Positions 49,864 through 63,250 of a stretch of 64,000 nucleotides of DNA are shown here, piece after piece. Within the stretch, counting starts at the first letter, position 1, and every line of letters starts with the position of its first letter. A program made the position numbers and the translations under genes. This stretch comes from Rotaria socialis (Eukaryota > Rotifera > Eurotatoria > Philodinida > Philodinidae). Location of the stretch: contig CAJNYU010000720.1 in NCBI GenBank assembly GCA_905331475.1, positions 152,812 to 216,811 on the forward strand, in the 5' to 3' direction. The notes below the pieces were generated by a model. The model searched no databases. It was given only the letters and a program-made list of their open reading frames with translations, and had not been told where the DNA came from.

Positions 49864-51510
49864 ATGAATAATTATACAATTATTCCTTCTAATCAAAGTG
49901 ACAATAATTGGGATGATAATGATAATGATAATGGCCCATCGTTGCATATACGTATTGCGTTTGCTTGTGCATGGATTTTTATTGCAGTTTCTGGTATTAT
50001 AGGTAACATAGATTTTTTTTTCTTGAAAAATTTTTTGAAAACAAAGATTAATTTCAAATTAGGTAATAGTCTAGTTATATCTGTTGCTGTTCGATTTCAA
50101 AAGTTAAATAATGTAACAAATTGTTTCATTGTTAATTGTAAGTTGTTTTAATTAGAGAATCATTTTCAAGAAAAAAAATCTTATACATTTTTTTCAATCT
50201 TAGTGGCTATTACTGACATTGTCTTTTTGGCATTTTGTATGCCACTTTTAGTCGTTCAGTATACATTAGACATTTGGTAAAACAAATTTTCTATTAATAC
50301 TTAATTAACGTTATGAATTTTTCTTTGTGCCATTTAGGTTGTTTAATGAAGTTTTTTGTAAACTGTTGAATTTTATTTCATTCATAAGCGTTCTTGTCAC
50401 GGTTCTAACATTAGTTGCAATGACTATTGATCGATATATTTATGTGGTACGACCATTTGAAAATTTAAAATGGCGAAAACCTCGAACAGTACTTTTATTA
50501 AGCATTATCATTTGGTTCAGTAAGTAAAAGCTTTTCTAATACTTTCTTTTTTTTCTCTAAATCATTTTTTTTATTAATATTAGTTTCATGTATGTTTGCT
50601 TTACCATTCTATTATCATTATGGTTTATCAAACCATGATAATAATTATCAATGTGTATTACTTAGTGATGAAGAACTACAAAAATATTTGGGTATTTATA
50701 CTATTACTCTTTATTACTTTATTCCGCTAATAATCATTATTATTTCATATGCTAAATTACTTTACTATGTTTATTCAAAAGAAAATAAACTTCAAACACA
50801 TACAGTAACTAAGCAATTTTATTTTTAATGATATTTATATGTTGATTACTTGATTTTCGTTTAATTTTCAGAAATTAACTACAAGTAAAAAGTCGAAAAA
50901 ACGTCGTACAGTAACAAAGATGGTTGCAGTTGTGACTCTTATTTTTTCACTTTGCTGGTTACCAATAACATTATACATCATTTTAGCATATATATTCCCA
51001 CGAAAATCAATATTTCTTTACTATTATAAAATTATTGCTAATTCACTTGCTTATTTAAATTCTGCCGTTAATCCAATTCTTTATGCCTTTTTAAATCGTA
51101 GTTTTCGTAATAATTGTGGAAGTCTGTTTTTTCAACGATCATGCTCAGAAACTATTCGGGATGAACATCATCAATCACGTACAAAATGTCAACAACCACT
51201 ACGTAGACATCAAGCATCAACACAAATTGATCGATTTAGCTATCAATCAACCAATAATCAATCCTCATCTTCAACAAGAGATAAAAATATGAAACAAATA
51301 TCAAGACTAACTAACAATAAGAATTTATCATCGCCTATTATAGTATATAATGATTATTTAGATGGCAAGCATGAAAAAATTGATGATGAATCTCTCATTA
51401 AAGTTTCTTCTCAACAATATACACCTCAAAATTATCATTGTAAAGGAAAATATGAAGAAATATCGACTGATGAAACGAATGTGTCAACTACATTGACAAC
51501 AAATCTTTAA
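49864..51510 (+). CDS. Rhodopsin-family neuropeptide GPCR, galanin/allatostatin-A/kisspeptin type, six exons
   Basis: Exons 49864..50002, 50063..50137, 50204..50276, 50338..50519, 50584..50804 and 50872..51510 give 442 aa. Class A landmarks: GNSLVI in TM1, LAITDIVFLAFCMP in TM2, the TM3 cysteine in FCKLLNF, TMIDR-like MTIDRYIYVVRPF at the end of TM3, an ECL2 cysteine in QCVLLS, CWLPI in TM6, and NSAVNPILYAFLNRSFR in TM7. The DRY box reads DRY. The pattern after it (LKWRKPRTV) is typical of the galanin/allatostatin-A/kisspeptin group. The N-terminus has NYT and NQS glycosylation sequons. The C-tail has cysteines (CGSLFFQRSC) that may be palmitoylated and a long Ser/Gln-rich end. The ligand cannot be told from sequence alone. 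Confidence 0.9.
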
Positions 51511-54431
51511 TGTTTAATGTTTTGTAAGAAAAATAAAAAAAATAAACATTTTTTATGTGTCTGTTTTTGCGTGAAATTTCAATAAACCCGTTTTGATGTA
51601 TCTGACTATTATTATTATTGCTTATTAAATGTGAAAAATATTGTTTCAAATCAAATCTAGAGCGGATTGTGTGCGTGTTAATTAGATTTAATGATGGATG
51701 AATTCAGAAAAATATTTGAAAGATTTCTCGATTCTTCCGAATGCTAAAATTTCTATACATTTATTTTTGAAGTTAATTACGTGCTAACATCATGATATGA
51801 TCGCACTAATTGTATCTTGTTTCGTTACTCATAGAAGCAGATGCTAATCGTAACATAACAACGAAGTCTAATGGACATGAAATTATAAAAAAATTTCTAT
51901 ATAATTATTCCTGTTAAAAATTTTACTACACAGAAGAACGATCTAGTAAGTCATTTCGAGCTTTCTATTAATGTACAAGGAAGATTTCTATTCTGTTTCC
52001 GATGACGCTACATCCTTAAATTTCAAAAGGCGCAAGGAATTCAGGATTAATATGCCAGATAATTATTCATCAGATTTATGCTGTTAAAATCTGAACTCTA
52101 GGTTCTATAGGAAAGAAATCGTATTAGTATTGAGTAGAAAAGCATATCGATATGTTTTAATTCATTAAATACGTTTTATTTTAATGCAAATTAACATTGA
52201 GACTATTCCTTCTCACCAAAAATGACGTACTAATAGCGTAAGATCAATTCGCGTGGTATTTACATATGGCTTTGTTTTCGTATATTCTGTTTCGACCTAT
52301 CCAATTTATTTTCAATAATTACGAGAAAGAATGGTAGCAACCAGGAAAAATTGTGTAAAAAGATTCTTTTGTCATATTTCAAAAATGGAAACATTATTAA
52401 ACATAAAAACAATAATCACAGCTTGAAGTAGAAATAAGCATTATTACTTTGATGCTCTAAGCCAATGTTTTGCAGATACGAAATAAATTCTAGAGTCAGA
52501 ACTTCTGTTATGAAAACTCATGTCTGTACGTTACCTACGTGTTCATGTATAATTTAATAAAAATAAGAAAGCAACCAAAAGAATCATTGAATTATGTGTT
52601 TTTTTTAATAAAATAAACTAATAAATATTAATATTAGCTGTTCTTCTCATCAAAGAATTGCTCAAAATAATGATTCGTCTCTATCGTTGTTTCGATCTCG
52701 ATCTTTGATCGTATTTAGAGTTAATACCTTAGTACAACTTCACTTGAACGAAATTGTTTAAATGCTTTTAAAACGTTACTGTCAATACTTTTATTTAGCT
52801 AACAACATATTTGTGTTTGACAAAGATCAGTTTTGGTGATTCTAGAAAATTTTACTTTTAGATGAAAGCTCTCTTGAATCTTTGTTTCAAATTTTGCTTT
52901 TAAAAATAGATTAAGGTTAGGCCCCGTTTCGTCGAAAAAAAATTCCCCACACCCACACCCGTCAATGTCGAGAAACGGTTGAAAGAAACAGTGAAAACTT
53001 TAAAAAAGTCGAGTCTCTTAAATCAAACTCGACTCGGCTCGGTTTCACTCTATGATTCCAATGGAGAAAAAGGAGATTTGCATTTCAGAAGTTAACTTGG
53101 ACAACCAAGAACATTTCGTTAATTACTTTTTTTTCTAAACTTCAAGAAAAAATATTGCTGCAAGAGTTCATGGAACACTAGTATACATCATACAAGAATT
53201 TTCAATAGTTTTCTCTCTCGATGATATCGAGTTCAATCTTATTCTCTTTGAGCATTCGATTATTTCATATAGCGAGTCATCATGGTATGGAAGATATTTA
53301 ACTTATCATATCCATCGTAATAGTACGAGACAAAGCGTTATTAATTCTAATATATTATTGAGTAACATGTCACACAATCTTTTAAAAGGACATTATCACT
53401 TAGAATGTAATTTTTTTTCTTCAAAATAGAACTATCTTTCATGACAGTTAATATGAATTTATTTTCATAAGAAAATATGGATAGAGTAAATATTGAATTT
53501 AACAATAACGGAATAAAAATCTACAAAACTTACGTATTCTCATTTATAAAACAGCTAACGATCAACCAGCATAATTGAAGTTGAACACTCAAATTTTCGG
53601 ACACAAAACAATCAATCTTCTTCATGTAAAATTCCTATGTAGCTTTATAAATCTAACTGTATTGCTTTCAATTTCAATTCACGTACGTGAATTCGTCTGA
53701 TTTAAGACGAAGTCTTTGTATAAAAATGTAATAATGAATAGTAAAAGAAGTGATCCAAACATATATTATTTATTAGTTGGAATCATTTTTATTCTTCACA
53801 TAAAACAATGATAGGAGTAAACCACGAAAAAAAAACTAATGTTAACCATTCTATATTTCAATATTGAACTGGACCGATGAAATAGTTGAATGATGATTGA
53901 TTATTCCATTTGATTAATATTCTTAACTAGACACATATATGATTTTCTTTCCTTTTGAATAGATTCGATTCTTATTCAATTGAAAACCTTAATAGCTCGT
54001 TCGTTGGCAAGCAACTTGCTAACTATTGGTGACATCTACGAGAGGTTGTTTAATTTTCATAAATTTTGAGTCGAATATTAAAATCTAAATTGTTAAGACG
54101 ATAAAGACAAGAAATTTTTATCGATGTCTATGAATAAAAACAGTTTAACTTGATGTTCGTAACTAGGTGATAAAGTGTCAGATGGTGAAAACGTCTTGGC
54201 AATACATGGTAAACATTTTCTGTCACTTTCAACGGTAAGTATTTATTATAGAAACATTAAAAAAGTCAGAAGTGTATGCGAGAAAGTTAATTATATGGTA
54301 TCGATTCGTTTTTTTCGCTCATAATCAGCTTAATAATAAAAATTCTGAATATCGATTTGGATCAATGTAGCTAGAAGTTTGTTTCTTGTTTTTTTTAAGA
54401 CTGAATAAATTTTTCCTAATTTAATAATATA
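51511..54431. other. Intergenic stretch
   Basis: AATAAA-type signals follow the GPCR at about 51531-51545. One short CCCCACACCCACACCC run lies at 52945-52960. No exon recognised. Confidence 0.5.
52945..52960 (-). repeat. Short telomere-like CCCACA run
   Basis: CCCCACACCCACACCC is about two and a half units of the complement of TGTGGG, the repeat reported for bdelloid telomeres. Too short to be more than suggestive. Confidence 0.4.
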
Positions 54432-56300
54432 ATGAGCAACGAAAACGAACGTCATAGTAGTAGTCGAAGTGGAAGCGACACTTCTCCGCAAAGGTCTCCA
54501 TATGAATTTACAAAGGCAGGTCTCATCGGTGATCAACGTGATACTATGCTTCAAAGTGAACTTCAAATTTTAGTATGTGAAATTTTGTTAATTAATCGAA
54601 TATTAATGAAAAGATTGATTTTATTTAGCCAGAATTAGGTAAATCGCGTCGTCGTGGTCATAGATTACCTCCACAAAGTTTCACATACGGCATAACTATG
54701 CCACGACGTGATGGTGGTGTTGGCGAAGGTAAAATACTTACGATTTAGTATTCAAGAAAATATTTAAGTCATAGTTCGACAGAATTCGTCGAACTATGTA
54801 TCTCTAAAAAGAAACGTTTCTGAATTAATTTTTTGTCTGAAAAAGTTTTAAACAGAATTCAATTTGAAATAATTAGTAAGAGCGTATAGAAAATGAAACA
54901 AACTAAAAGTATAAGGATCCCCTATAGGTCCTGTATATATAAATATGTGCTTGATTTAGTTGTTATATGATTGGAAAAAAGATTTATTATTTCGATCTAA
55001 AGAAAAGAGACTGAATAGTGTGAATTAGCTGGTATTTATATTTAGAACGAAAATCTTCTTTGAATAATACAATAAATATTTACAACACAAATTTCGGTTA
55101 TCAAACATTATCTCACAGATATTTTCAATAGATTTCACATGTAATTCCTCTATGATATAAATGGAATGAAAGCAAAATATCGCTTTTAAATTCTGAGTAA
55201 ATCATTCGACGTAAATACTCATATTGATTCATAATACAAATTTTGTGGTATTCCAGAAGAAAGAAAGTTTTTGATATTCAGTGTTATCAAACCTTGTTTT
55301 AGCATCTTTTATCTTTTCTTATTTCTTTTCCATGCAAATATTATTACAAAAACATTCCTTTCGGGTGACAGCTAAATAAATTTTTTTAGAAGTAACCCGA
55401 TAAGCTGAATTTGTACACGACAAAAAAAACATTTGTTGTAATTTTGAATAGTCAACATCTTGCGTAAATGAAAAACAATGAATATTTTTGAATATTTAGC
55501 ATTGTCTCATGGACCTGAAAAAGAACGTACTACTAATCCTGATTTTGAATTTGTACGTGATTATTCAGCGTTGAATAAAGCAGCCCTTGAAGCCGGCATG
55601 ACATCAGCCAAAGATCAATCACGTTTTAGGTTATTATTCTTAAATTTATTTCGAATTTTTATGCTTTTCATTCGTAGAACTGTACATGATATTAAAAAGA
55701 AAGTTTTCATTCGCGATGTATCCCTTGCTAAGAAAACACATAAATTTCCCGATGATATGGTATTCGGTACACCAAATAGGTAACATATCGCGTTTTTTTT
55801 AAATCTATTTAAATCTATTGTTTCTAATAGACCGTCAACACCTATAGGAGAAGTTTTACAAAATCGTTTTCTTGATAATTGGCTTGATACTATGGAAAAA
55901 AAACAAGCTGCAATTAAAAAAGAACGAACTGATGCTGCAGTATTGAAAATTAATTGAATCTATTTATGCTTAGAATTTCTTTGATTTTCTAGAATGCTTT
56001 TAAAGGAAGTTACCATACGAAAGCATCACTGCTTCGTCAAGCTAAAATTCCTGTTGATCCAAAACCTTTATGGAAAATGCCGAAATTTGCTCAAGTAAAT
56101 ATTTTATTTTCGATTTATGTTCATCTAATTTTTGTTCATTTTTCAACGAAAATTTTCAGGGTGAAAATCAAGTTGACTCATTTCGAACTGAAGCAGAACG
56201 TCGTAAAGCCTTTAGTGCTAATACGTTTGATTCAATACCTCGTCAAGGTACATATCATTCAGGAATTTATAATGTTCCACGTACGACTGTCAAAACATAA
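54432..56300 (+). CDS. CFAP77: Cilia- and flagella-associated protein 77, seven exons
   Basis: Exons 54432..54572, 54629..54728, 55500..55629, 55678..55779, 55831..55939, 55993..56094 and 56160..56300 give 274 aa; human CFAP77 is about 284. The order of conserved blocks follows the human protein: GLIGDQRDTMLQSEL, PELGKSRRRGHRLP, FTYGI...DGGV, RDYSALNKAALEAGM, DDMVFGTPNRPSTP, LWKMPKFAQ and DSFRTEAERRKAF, then RQGTYHSG. CFAP77 is a microtubule inner protein of ciliary doublets. Introns are 48-65 nt, except the 771-nt intron 2. It is convergent with DCP1, with 341 nt between. Confidence 0.93.
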
Positions 56301-56641
56301 ATAAAAATATAATGATTAACTATTCGATTCCTCTTTTTTTTCTTTTATTGTGCATCATAGCTTTTTTTATTTAAACAAAAAAAGAAAACGAGTCTTATGA
56401 ATGATGAACAGATGGAAATGTTTTTACTTGGCTAAAACATATCGATATATTCAAGACATACAAACATAGTGAAGTTTAACGACTAGAGAAATATTGTTTT
56501 GAGAAGAAAACATTGGTTTTTATTAATAAATTCGATGTAGATCATTTTGTTTTTCTGTATAAGCGTTATGCAATCCTGTTAGAAATTCTTCGTCATTCTA
56601 TTTAAAAGAATAGAAAGAAGTTGTCGAACGTATATCAAAAA

Positions 56642-58813
56642 CTAACAAAAGTAATTTACTTTAAGCATATCAATTAATAATTGTCGAAGAGTATCTTTCG
56701 ACAAGCGATTCATAGATGAATTTTGACAGTGAAGACAGGATGCTACTGGATCAGTTTGTATTTGAGGAATGAAAACTATGTAAAGTAAAATATGATATCA
56801 AACAAATGATTCATCTTCAATCTACCAGGTGTTTGAGTTATCTGTAATGTTTGAAATTCAGCTGGTGTCATTAGACGACCATTATTATTATTCGAAAATG
56901 TATCAAACTAATAGTTGAATGATAAATTTTAAAAATAAAAATTTTCGTTAAAGGTAAAACTCACTCCATTGAAAAGATTCTGATCTGATGATGTTGTCCA
57001 ATCATTTGCAGACGTAGTTCCAACACATGATGATATCGAGTGAGGAGCTGTTTGAATGGAATTCTAAATGAAGATTTCTTTTTAACTAGTTATTAGCGGC
57101 ACAATAGACTCTCGATTGTTTTATTCACTTTTTGATACTAGTAAACGTCTTAGCGTAATGCATAGGACACTGAAGTGTGAAACGTAATATACGTGTATAT
57201 GTTGCTATTCAAATGAAAATAATTTTGCTTTCTACAATTATTGTATTTTATACTTCTGAAAATTAATTACGAGTTAGTGACTTTGCGCTATGCGTAGAAA
57301 AGTCGAAAAATTTGTTTATTTATCTCTAATCTGAAAGACAAATTCATATAACTAATTATCTGTACATGCACCATATTTATTTTAGTAATAGTTCAACGCA
57401 TAGGAATATACGAGATATCAGCCAGTCTAGTAGAAAACTCGGCATGCGCATGGTTTTCGACTAAAATTCAATATACTAGTCAACTTTTAATATGAACCGC
57501 AATAGTGATAGAGTTTCTACTAGAATGTTCTCTGGAGGATATTCTTCCGTATGTACCAACGTGTTTTAAACAAGTTTTCATTCGTATTATACACAACTTA
57601 CTTTATTTTCTATCGGCACATGTTTAGACAGACTTTCAATTATATTATTATTATTATTATTGTTTTTTGAAACGACCATAGGTTTTGTTATTTCTAATGA
57701 TGGTGGTTGTAATAATTTTTTTTCAAGTTCAGTTACACTTAAAGCCGGTTTTCCTAAAATTCCCAATGTTTTTTTTAATTCTTGTTCACGTTCATCATTA
57801 TTTGCTACTGCTGCTGATGATGATGCATCTTGTGTAGAAAAAAGACGTAATAAAGCCGCTGGCATAGAGGCTATTGCATCCGTATTATTCACTTCTTGTT
57901 TTCGTTTCTAATGAATATTAAATACAAATTTAAGAAAAAAGAAAATTTATGAACATAAAAACAAACTGTTTCTTGAAATTTTTCTTGAGCATTAACCAAT
58001 AATGAAAATATATCTGATCCAGCTTGATTTAATGTTGTAAATAAATTTTGATTATTGAAATTAATTGTTGATGGGTTTTGTTTTGATTGCTCAATTTCTT
58101 TTGCTTGGATTGTTAAACTGAAATCAAATCATAGAAGAAAATCTCAAATTATTCTTTTCAATCTATTATTTACCGTTTTAAACATTCAGTTACACGTGGA
58201 CAATCATTTTTCGATATAAACCATATTCCATAAATATCTTGAAGAAAAACGAAATACATATTAAGAAGAAAACCTAAAGGAATCTTATTTTTTGAAATAC
58301 CTCCGACATCAACTTTATATTGTAGGAATGCTTCGTAGTTAGGTGAATGTTTAAATTCCATAGATGGTTTAATTATCTGTACAAATGTTTCACGTGATAC
58401 GGTACTTAATATAACAAAACCGTGATAAGGTTCACACGTTCTAAATGGCAAAGAGAAAAACAACGACAAATTCGGTCTAATATTTAACTATAAATATTTA
58501 TTTACCTTTCATAAACAAATAGTGTTCCTTCAAGATCTTTGCGTTCCTGAAAATTAATTATAAATTAGATATTATAAAATAGAGATATGATTAGTTTTAC
58601 CCATTCACGTTTTTCACCAATAAATTTATAAACACAAACACGTTGAGCCTGATCGATAATTTTCGTTATATATGGATCACGATTTTGTAATGCTTGTAAA
58701 TTAATACGATTTAATTGATCTTCTTCATTGTTCGTTTCACTGGAAATATTTGTTGATCGATTTGTATTAGAAATTGTAGATGTTGATAATGAAATAAGAG
58801 TTGACATTGACAT
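56642..58813 (-). CDS. DCP1: mRNA-decapping enzyme subunit 1 (DCP1), nine exons
   Basis: Minus-strand exons 58601..58813, 58506..58546, 58301..58440, 58174..58237, 57967..58117, 57602..57907, 56965..57063, 56826..56907 and 56642..56775 give 409 aa. The EVH1-like domain is clear: NRDPYITKIIDQAQRVCVYK, ERKDLEGTLFVYER, PYHGFVILSTVSRETF, then DIYGIWFISKNDCPRVTE. The middle is low complexity. A short LMTPAEFQ motif matches the conserved element after the EVH1 region in animal DCP1. The C-terminal helix LSKDTLRQLLIDMLK fits the trimerisation domain. DCP1 activates DCP2 in P-bodies. Intron 3 (58238..58300) is 63 nt, open in frame and lacks stops. The start is the first ATG of the frame after upstream non-ATG codons. 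Confidence 0.92.
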
Positions 58814-59395
58814 GATATCAAGGATCAAAAAAACGAATACAAGAATAACAATTGACTCTATTTAGATAATATGAATGAGCACGAGAATGGTAATCCAGTT
58901 ATATATCTGGGTAAACTATGGATACATCTAACTTATTTATGATTGATAGGAGGAAATAATAGATTCCATGGATCTCTTTAGATTGCAATTATTGATGGAG
59001 CCTTGAAAGCTATTATTGTTTCTTAAGTAATAAGTTAGTTTTCTCTTCATAATTCTGTATTTATTTTAATGATATTAAATATGTTTCTATTCTATAATAA
59101 TGAGAATCAAATCATTCGTTTTGTATGTTCATCGGAAATTTTAGTATATTATTGTAAAGAATCTATAAAATTTCAACCTTCTAATGAAAATAAATTGCGC
59201 AGAAAACAATATTGTCAATACCAGTCGAGTTTGTTTGTAGATACTTCAAATAATACAAATATACTCAACATAACAATGCATTTCTTCATGTTTATGATCA
59301 TTTGAGGCGTCAAAGAACAACTTAACATATATTTGATCAGAAAAGTTGTTTACTTTTTATTTTCTTAGTTTTTTAGAACATCTAGTCAACCGACT
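58814..59395. other. Shared 5' region of DCP1 (-) and FITM (+)
   Basis: The 582 nt between two divergent starts presumably hold both promoters. Two TTAG acceptors (59368 and 59376) lie 20-30 nt before the FITM ATG. An open frame at 59069-59305 has no recognisable features. Confidence 0.5.
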
Positions 59396-60313
59396 ATGAT
59401 AAAAAATCGACGTCGATCATCATCATCTCAATCAGCAACATCATCATCATCTCGTAAGATGTCTAAGTCTTTAAATCTTCCATCATCATTAATATCGGAC
59501 ATATTTCGTATTCTACATAATCTTATAGTAGCTTTTTGTCGTCGTATTATATTTGCGCCACCAACTCTTAAAATACTGGTTTATTTTTTTCTTATTATAA
59601 TTGGCCCTTTTCTAAAAGATTTTCATATGATATCGCATACATCACTTTCTTCACAAGCTAATGTTCCTAATAAGTATATAGCTAAAATAGGTTGGATATG
59701 GTCGATATTTTTATTAGTTCCATTTGTTTATTTAACAAGTTTAATATATACTCGTGGACATTATGGTTTAATAATTCGTCATTTAATTCGTCTACTAATA
59801 GCAACTACGATATGGTATATAATCACATTTTTATTTATTCGTATTGAAGCTCTAACAGGCATGTGTAAACCGAATGATAAACGTCAAATAACTAGACAAT
59901 TTTGTCGTAGTAGTCGATATCAATGGCAAGAAGGACATACATTTTTTCTCCTTTATGCTCTTTTAGTAATTAATGAAGAAGTTAAATTATACGGTGAAAA
60001 TTGGAAAAAACTTGAAGATGGAAATAGAAGTAATTCAGGAAATACAAATATTTCATTAGATTTGAATCAAAATCGTATGAAACTATTTTCTCTACCTATT
60101 GGAATACTCTATATTGCCTTAGCTCTATTAACTGTTCTCTGGGAATTTATGCTTCTATCAACAGTTATATATATTTATAATATTTTACATAAATTAATTG
60201 CGGCAAGTTTTGCTGTGTTCTTTTGGTTTATTACGTACCGTATATGGTATCGTCAGAATAATACATCAAACATTGCTCCTTGTGCACCTGGTGATGGTTT
60301 TATTAGTTTTTAA
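59396..60313 (+). CDS. FITM2: Fat storage-inducing transmembrane protein (FIT2-like)
   Basis: Single exon, 305 aa, larger than human FITM2 (262) mainly through a Ser/Arg-rich N-terminus. Several membrane segments are visible (KILVYFFLIIIGPFL, IWSIFLLVPFVYL, LLIATTIWYIITFLFI, LPIGILYIALALLTVL). The two active-site histidines of the family's lipid-phosphatase-like centre are present in GHTFFLLYALLVINEE and YNILHKLIAASFAVFFWF, the latter followed by TYRIWY. FIT proteins act in the ER, cleaving fatty acyl-CoA and supporting lipid-droplet budding. The start at 59396 follows two TTAG acceptors. It is convergent with the receptor gene, with 141 nt between the stops. Confidence 0.93.
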   Translation: MIKNRRRSSSSQSATSSSSRKMSKSLNLPSSLISDIFRILHNLIVAFCRRIIFAPPTLKILVYFFLIIIGPFLKDFHMISHTSLSSQANVPNKYIAKIGWIWSIFLLVPFVYLTSLIYTRGHYGLIIRHLIRLLIATTIWYIITFLFIRIEALTGMCKPNDKRQITRQFCRSSRYQWQEGHTFFLLYALLVINEEVKLYGENWKKLEDGNRSNSGNTNISLDLNQNRMKLFSLPIGILYIALALLTVLWEFMLLSTVIYIYNILHKLIAASFAVFFWFITYRIWYRQNNTSNIAPCAPGDGFISF

Positions 60314-60415
60314 GAAAAAACAAAAATCATTACAATTTTTTGTATCCCTTTTTTTAAAATTTATTTGAGTTTAATTGTATATATATATACATCAAAGAAA
60401 AACAACAAAAAATAA

Positions 60416-60575
60416 TATATATATATATATATATATATAAATATGAATGATTTGTTATTCAAGATTTCGTAAACGATGCAATGCAGGACGAGCGTTGATT
60501 CGTGATTCAGGTTCATGTTTCCAACAATCTTCAATGATGCTTGATACAGCAGATATTTTCTGAAAAAGAAGATGC

Positions 60576-60607
<32 letters not shown>

Positions 60608-60620
60608 GGGAGGGAGAGAA
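60416..60620. repeat. AT and GA microsatellites around the last receptor exon
   Basis: (AT)n at about 60416-60440 lies in the 3' flank. (TA)n(GA)n at about 60579-60618 lies in the last intron. Confidence 0.8.
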
Positions 60621-63250
60621 GTCTAAAACCATTTTTCACGTGATGATTTGTATACAGAATTTCTCAAAAATTCAGGCGGAAAGTTTACGAGAATAAATCT
60701 CCAGTAATTCAAATCATTAATTATCCAATTTGTTTTTGTTTGGAATCATATTAAAGTATATTTTTTGCAATCTTATACGGCGAAGAACAGACGAAACCAT
60801 CTAGAACGTTGTCTTTTTTATTTTTCAAATTGATTTCTTTCGTAGAACTGACTGTTCGTTTTAGTTTTTCCTCATTCAATTTATTCTACAAAAAGATAGG
60901 TAGTTTTTTAAGAAAGAGTTGGATCAATTCAGTATTTCTATTTGAACTATTTTACATTATCAAAAGAATGTAATCATGATAGCAAAAACAACATATGTTA
61001 ACCCTAAAATGTTGTACGCAAACATAATGCACAAAGCAAATCGGAGGCAAAGACAGTTTACAGTAGATAATCAATTTTCACAAGAGAATAAATGCTAAAT
61101 TTACGATGCCGTTGCTTTAGATAGAATGAAATTCATTTATCAGCCATTTCAAATCTTGCGGCACTGTTAAAGTGAATGTCTATGTCTAATTCATGTAGAA
61201 TTAAAATTTTGAAAAATTCTGTACGCACATGTTTTTAAAGAAATCATTATAATCATTTCAATGTGTACTAGCTGAAAGTGATAGATTCTTTGATGGCCAA
61301 GTGTTAGCTCATTGATTTATTCGAGCAGTGAATATTTTTTTATCTCGAACATGATAAATAACTAAAAATTCTGTGTATTTTTCTTACCGAATGCATACTG
61401 TCTGTTCGATGAATAATTGGCCTTATTTTTTCGTTAACAACAATTCGATGAAGTGTATCAAGAATTTTATTTTCATTAATTTCGTTCATGCTGACATACT
61501 CTGTATATGGAAGTTGATATTCAAGAAGACCTAAAAATAAAGCACAATATTTTACTCGTTTTGGTTTGTTTAAAAACATGAATTCTATTTGTATTACATG
61601 GATAGTCTTGACATTGTGTAACAATTTCCCACATAACAAGTCCAACTGCATACATATCAACTTTACATAAAGCATCACTTGTATGTGTTATAGCAAGTTC
61701 AAGTAATTCTGGTGCCATATAACGATATGTACCAATTTGTATAAAATCATTTGGTGTTAAAACAGGCGGAAGAATTTTAGCTAAACCAAAATCACACAAG
61801 CATAAACTAAGATCGGGATTTGTTTTAACTAGAATATTTGAACTTTTTATATCACGATGAACAATAATTGGTTTGCGAATGCGTTTCGATGTTAAATAAT
61901 CGGTTGGTGATAAATCTTCATAATGAAGATAATCAATTGCACCCAGAAGAGACACAAGGAATGAATAGCAAGTTGACCAAGAAAGTTTATTTGATCGAAG
62001 ATAATTAGTGAGTGAACCAATATCATGATATTCAAGTATGATATATGGACATAGATCATGCCAACCATGACTGATAAACCTAGAAGAGTAAGCCGTAAGT
62101 TTGCAATTGAGTTACTGATTTTCATGTTTCATCCTTCTAAGCATCGAATATTTCTGATGGTATACTATCAAAAAATAAGTTTCGAGACTTGTGAACAAAT
62201 GAAAAGAAACAATTTCATTAGTCATTTAGAACAAAATTGCAGTTGCTATTTTTGTACGGTGTATCACAACAGATTTACTCTAGCTCATACATAGAATTCA
62301 AGCTCATTAATAATTTATTCCATGGAACGATTCTGTAGAGAACATTCATATGAAAGCAATGCCCCATTTGTAGTACTTCTTTTTCGTTCACTGACGGGCG
62401 CTTTTAAATCTACTCAGACACTATTTAATTCTACTTACTTGACAATAGCAGTGTGATGAACCATTCTTAGAGTTTGTACTTCATTTTCAAATACATTTTT
62501 GTATTGTGGTGAATAATAAAGTTTAACAGCAACAAGTTTTTTCTCATGTGGTAAACTTTCTTTTCCTGTTGTCCATGCACGATATATAATACTACTTTTT
62601 CCATGACTAATAATTGATTGATAAGTAGGATTTGATGAAAGAAATTCATCGATTTCTGCGTTTGAAATATTCGTTGATGCAACTGACGTATTAGCTAGAT
62701 ATGATTGATCATCTTTTTCGTGTCTTTTCCTATAGATATTACATTTCAAAATTATAATGATGATAATAATACTGATAAAAATAAAAATAATTATAGTAAG
62801 TGTGATCATTAGTGGAAGAAACCAATTAAAGTATTCATATGGTTTCATTAATTTATGTTTCTGATAGAAGTTGTCATGTAAATTTTCAGCTGTTTTCCAT
62901 TTTAATGTACAATTATTTGAATTACATCGACATAGTAGATGACTACCAGTTTTATCAACATCAAGAATACATTCGGTTGTATTAGAATATTTTTCTTCGA
63001 AATCATCAACTATTCCCAATTGACGAATAGAAATTAGATTTTCTATTGTTTCTAAATTTTTATTAAATGTATAAATTCCAAGACAGCGACGAGAATTTGA
63101 TTGTGTTGTAATATAAGTGCACAATGAGACATTTCTATCACATGAATGTATTATATTAGTTTCATTATTGAAGAAATTATAGACCGGACAAACAATTGAT
63201 TGAATATTGAGAGGAAATAAATAAAAACATATAATTAGAAAGATGTACAT
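60455..63250 (-). CDS. ACVR2: TGF-beta superfamily type II receptor kinase (activin receptor II-like), four exons
   Basis: Minus-strand exons 62439..63250, 61598..62070, 61388..61530 and 60455..60559 give 510 aa; human ACVR2A is 513. A signal peptide (MYIFLIICFYLFPLNIQS) leads a Cys-rich three-finger ectodomain that ends CRCNSNNCTLKW. One membrane helix follows (IIIFIFISIIIIIIILK). Kinase motifs: VAVKLYY lysine, ENEVQTLR glutamate, VHRDIKSSNIL catalytic loop, CDFGLA, and NDFIQIGTYRYMAPELLE, a type II signature close to ACVR2. The P-loop is weak (ISHGKSSIIYRA). The sequence ends RPALHRLRNLE soon after kinase lobe C, without the long BMPR2 tail. There is no GS box, so it is not type I. Introns are 368, 67 and 828 nt. 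Confidence 0.93.

Noticed and set aside
59069-59305. Small plus-strand ORF upstream of FITM
   Set aside because: No similarity, AT-rich composition, and it lies in the shared promoter region of two divergent genes.
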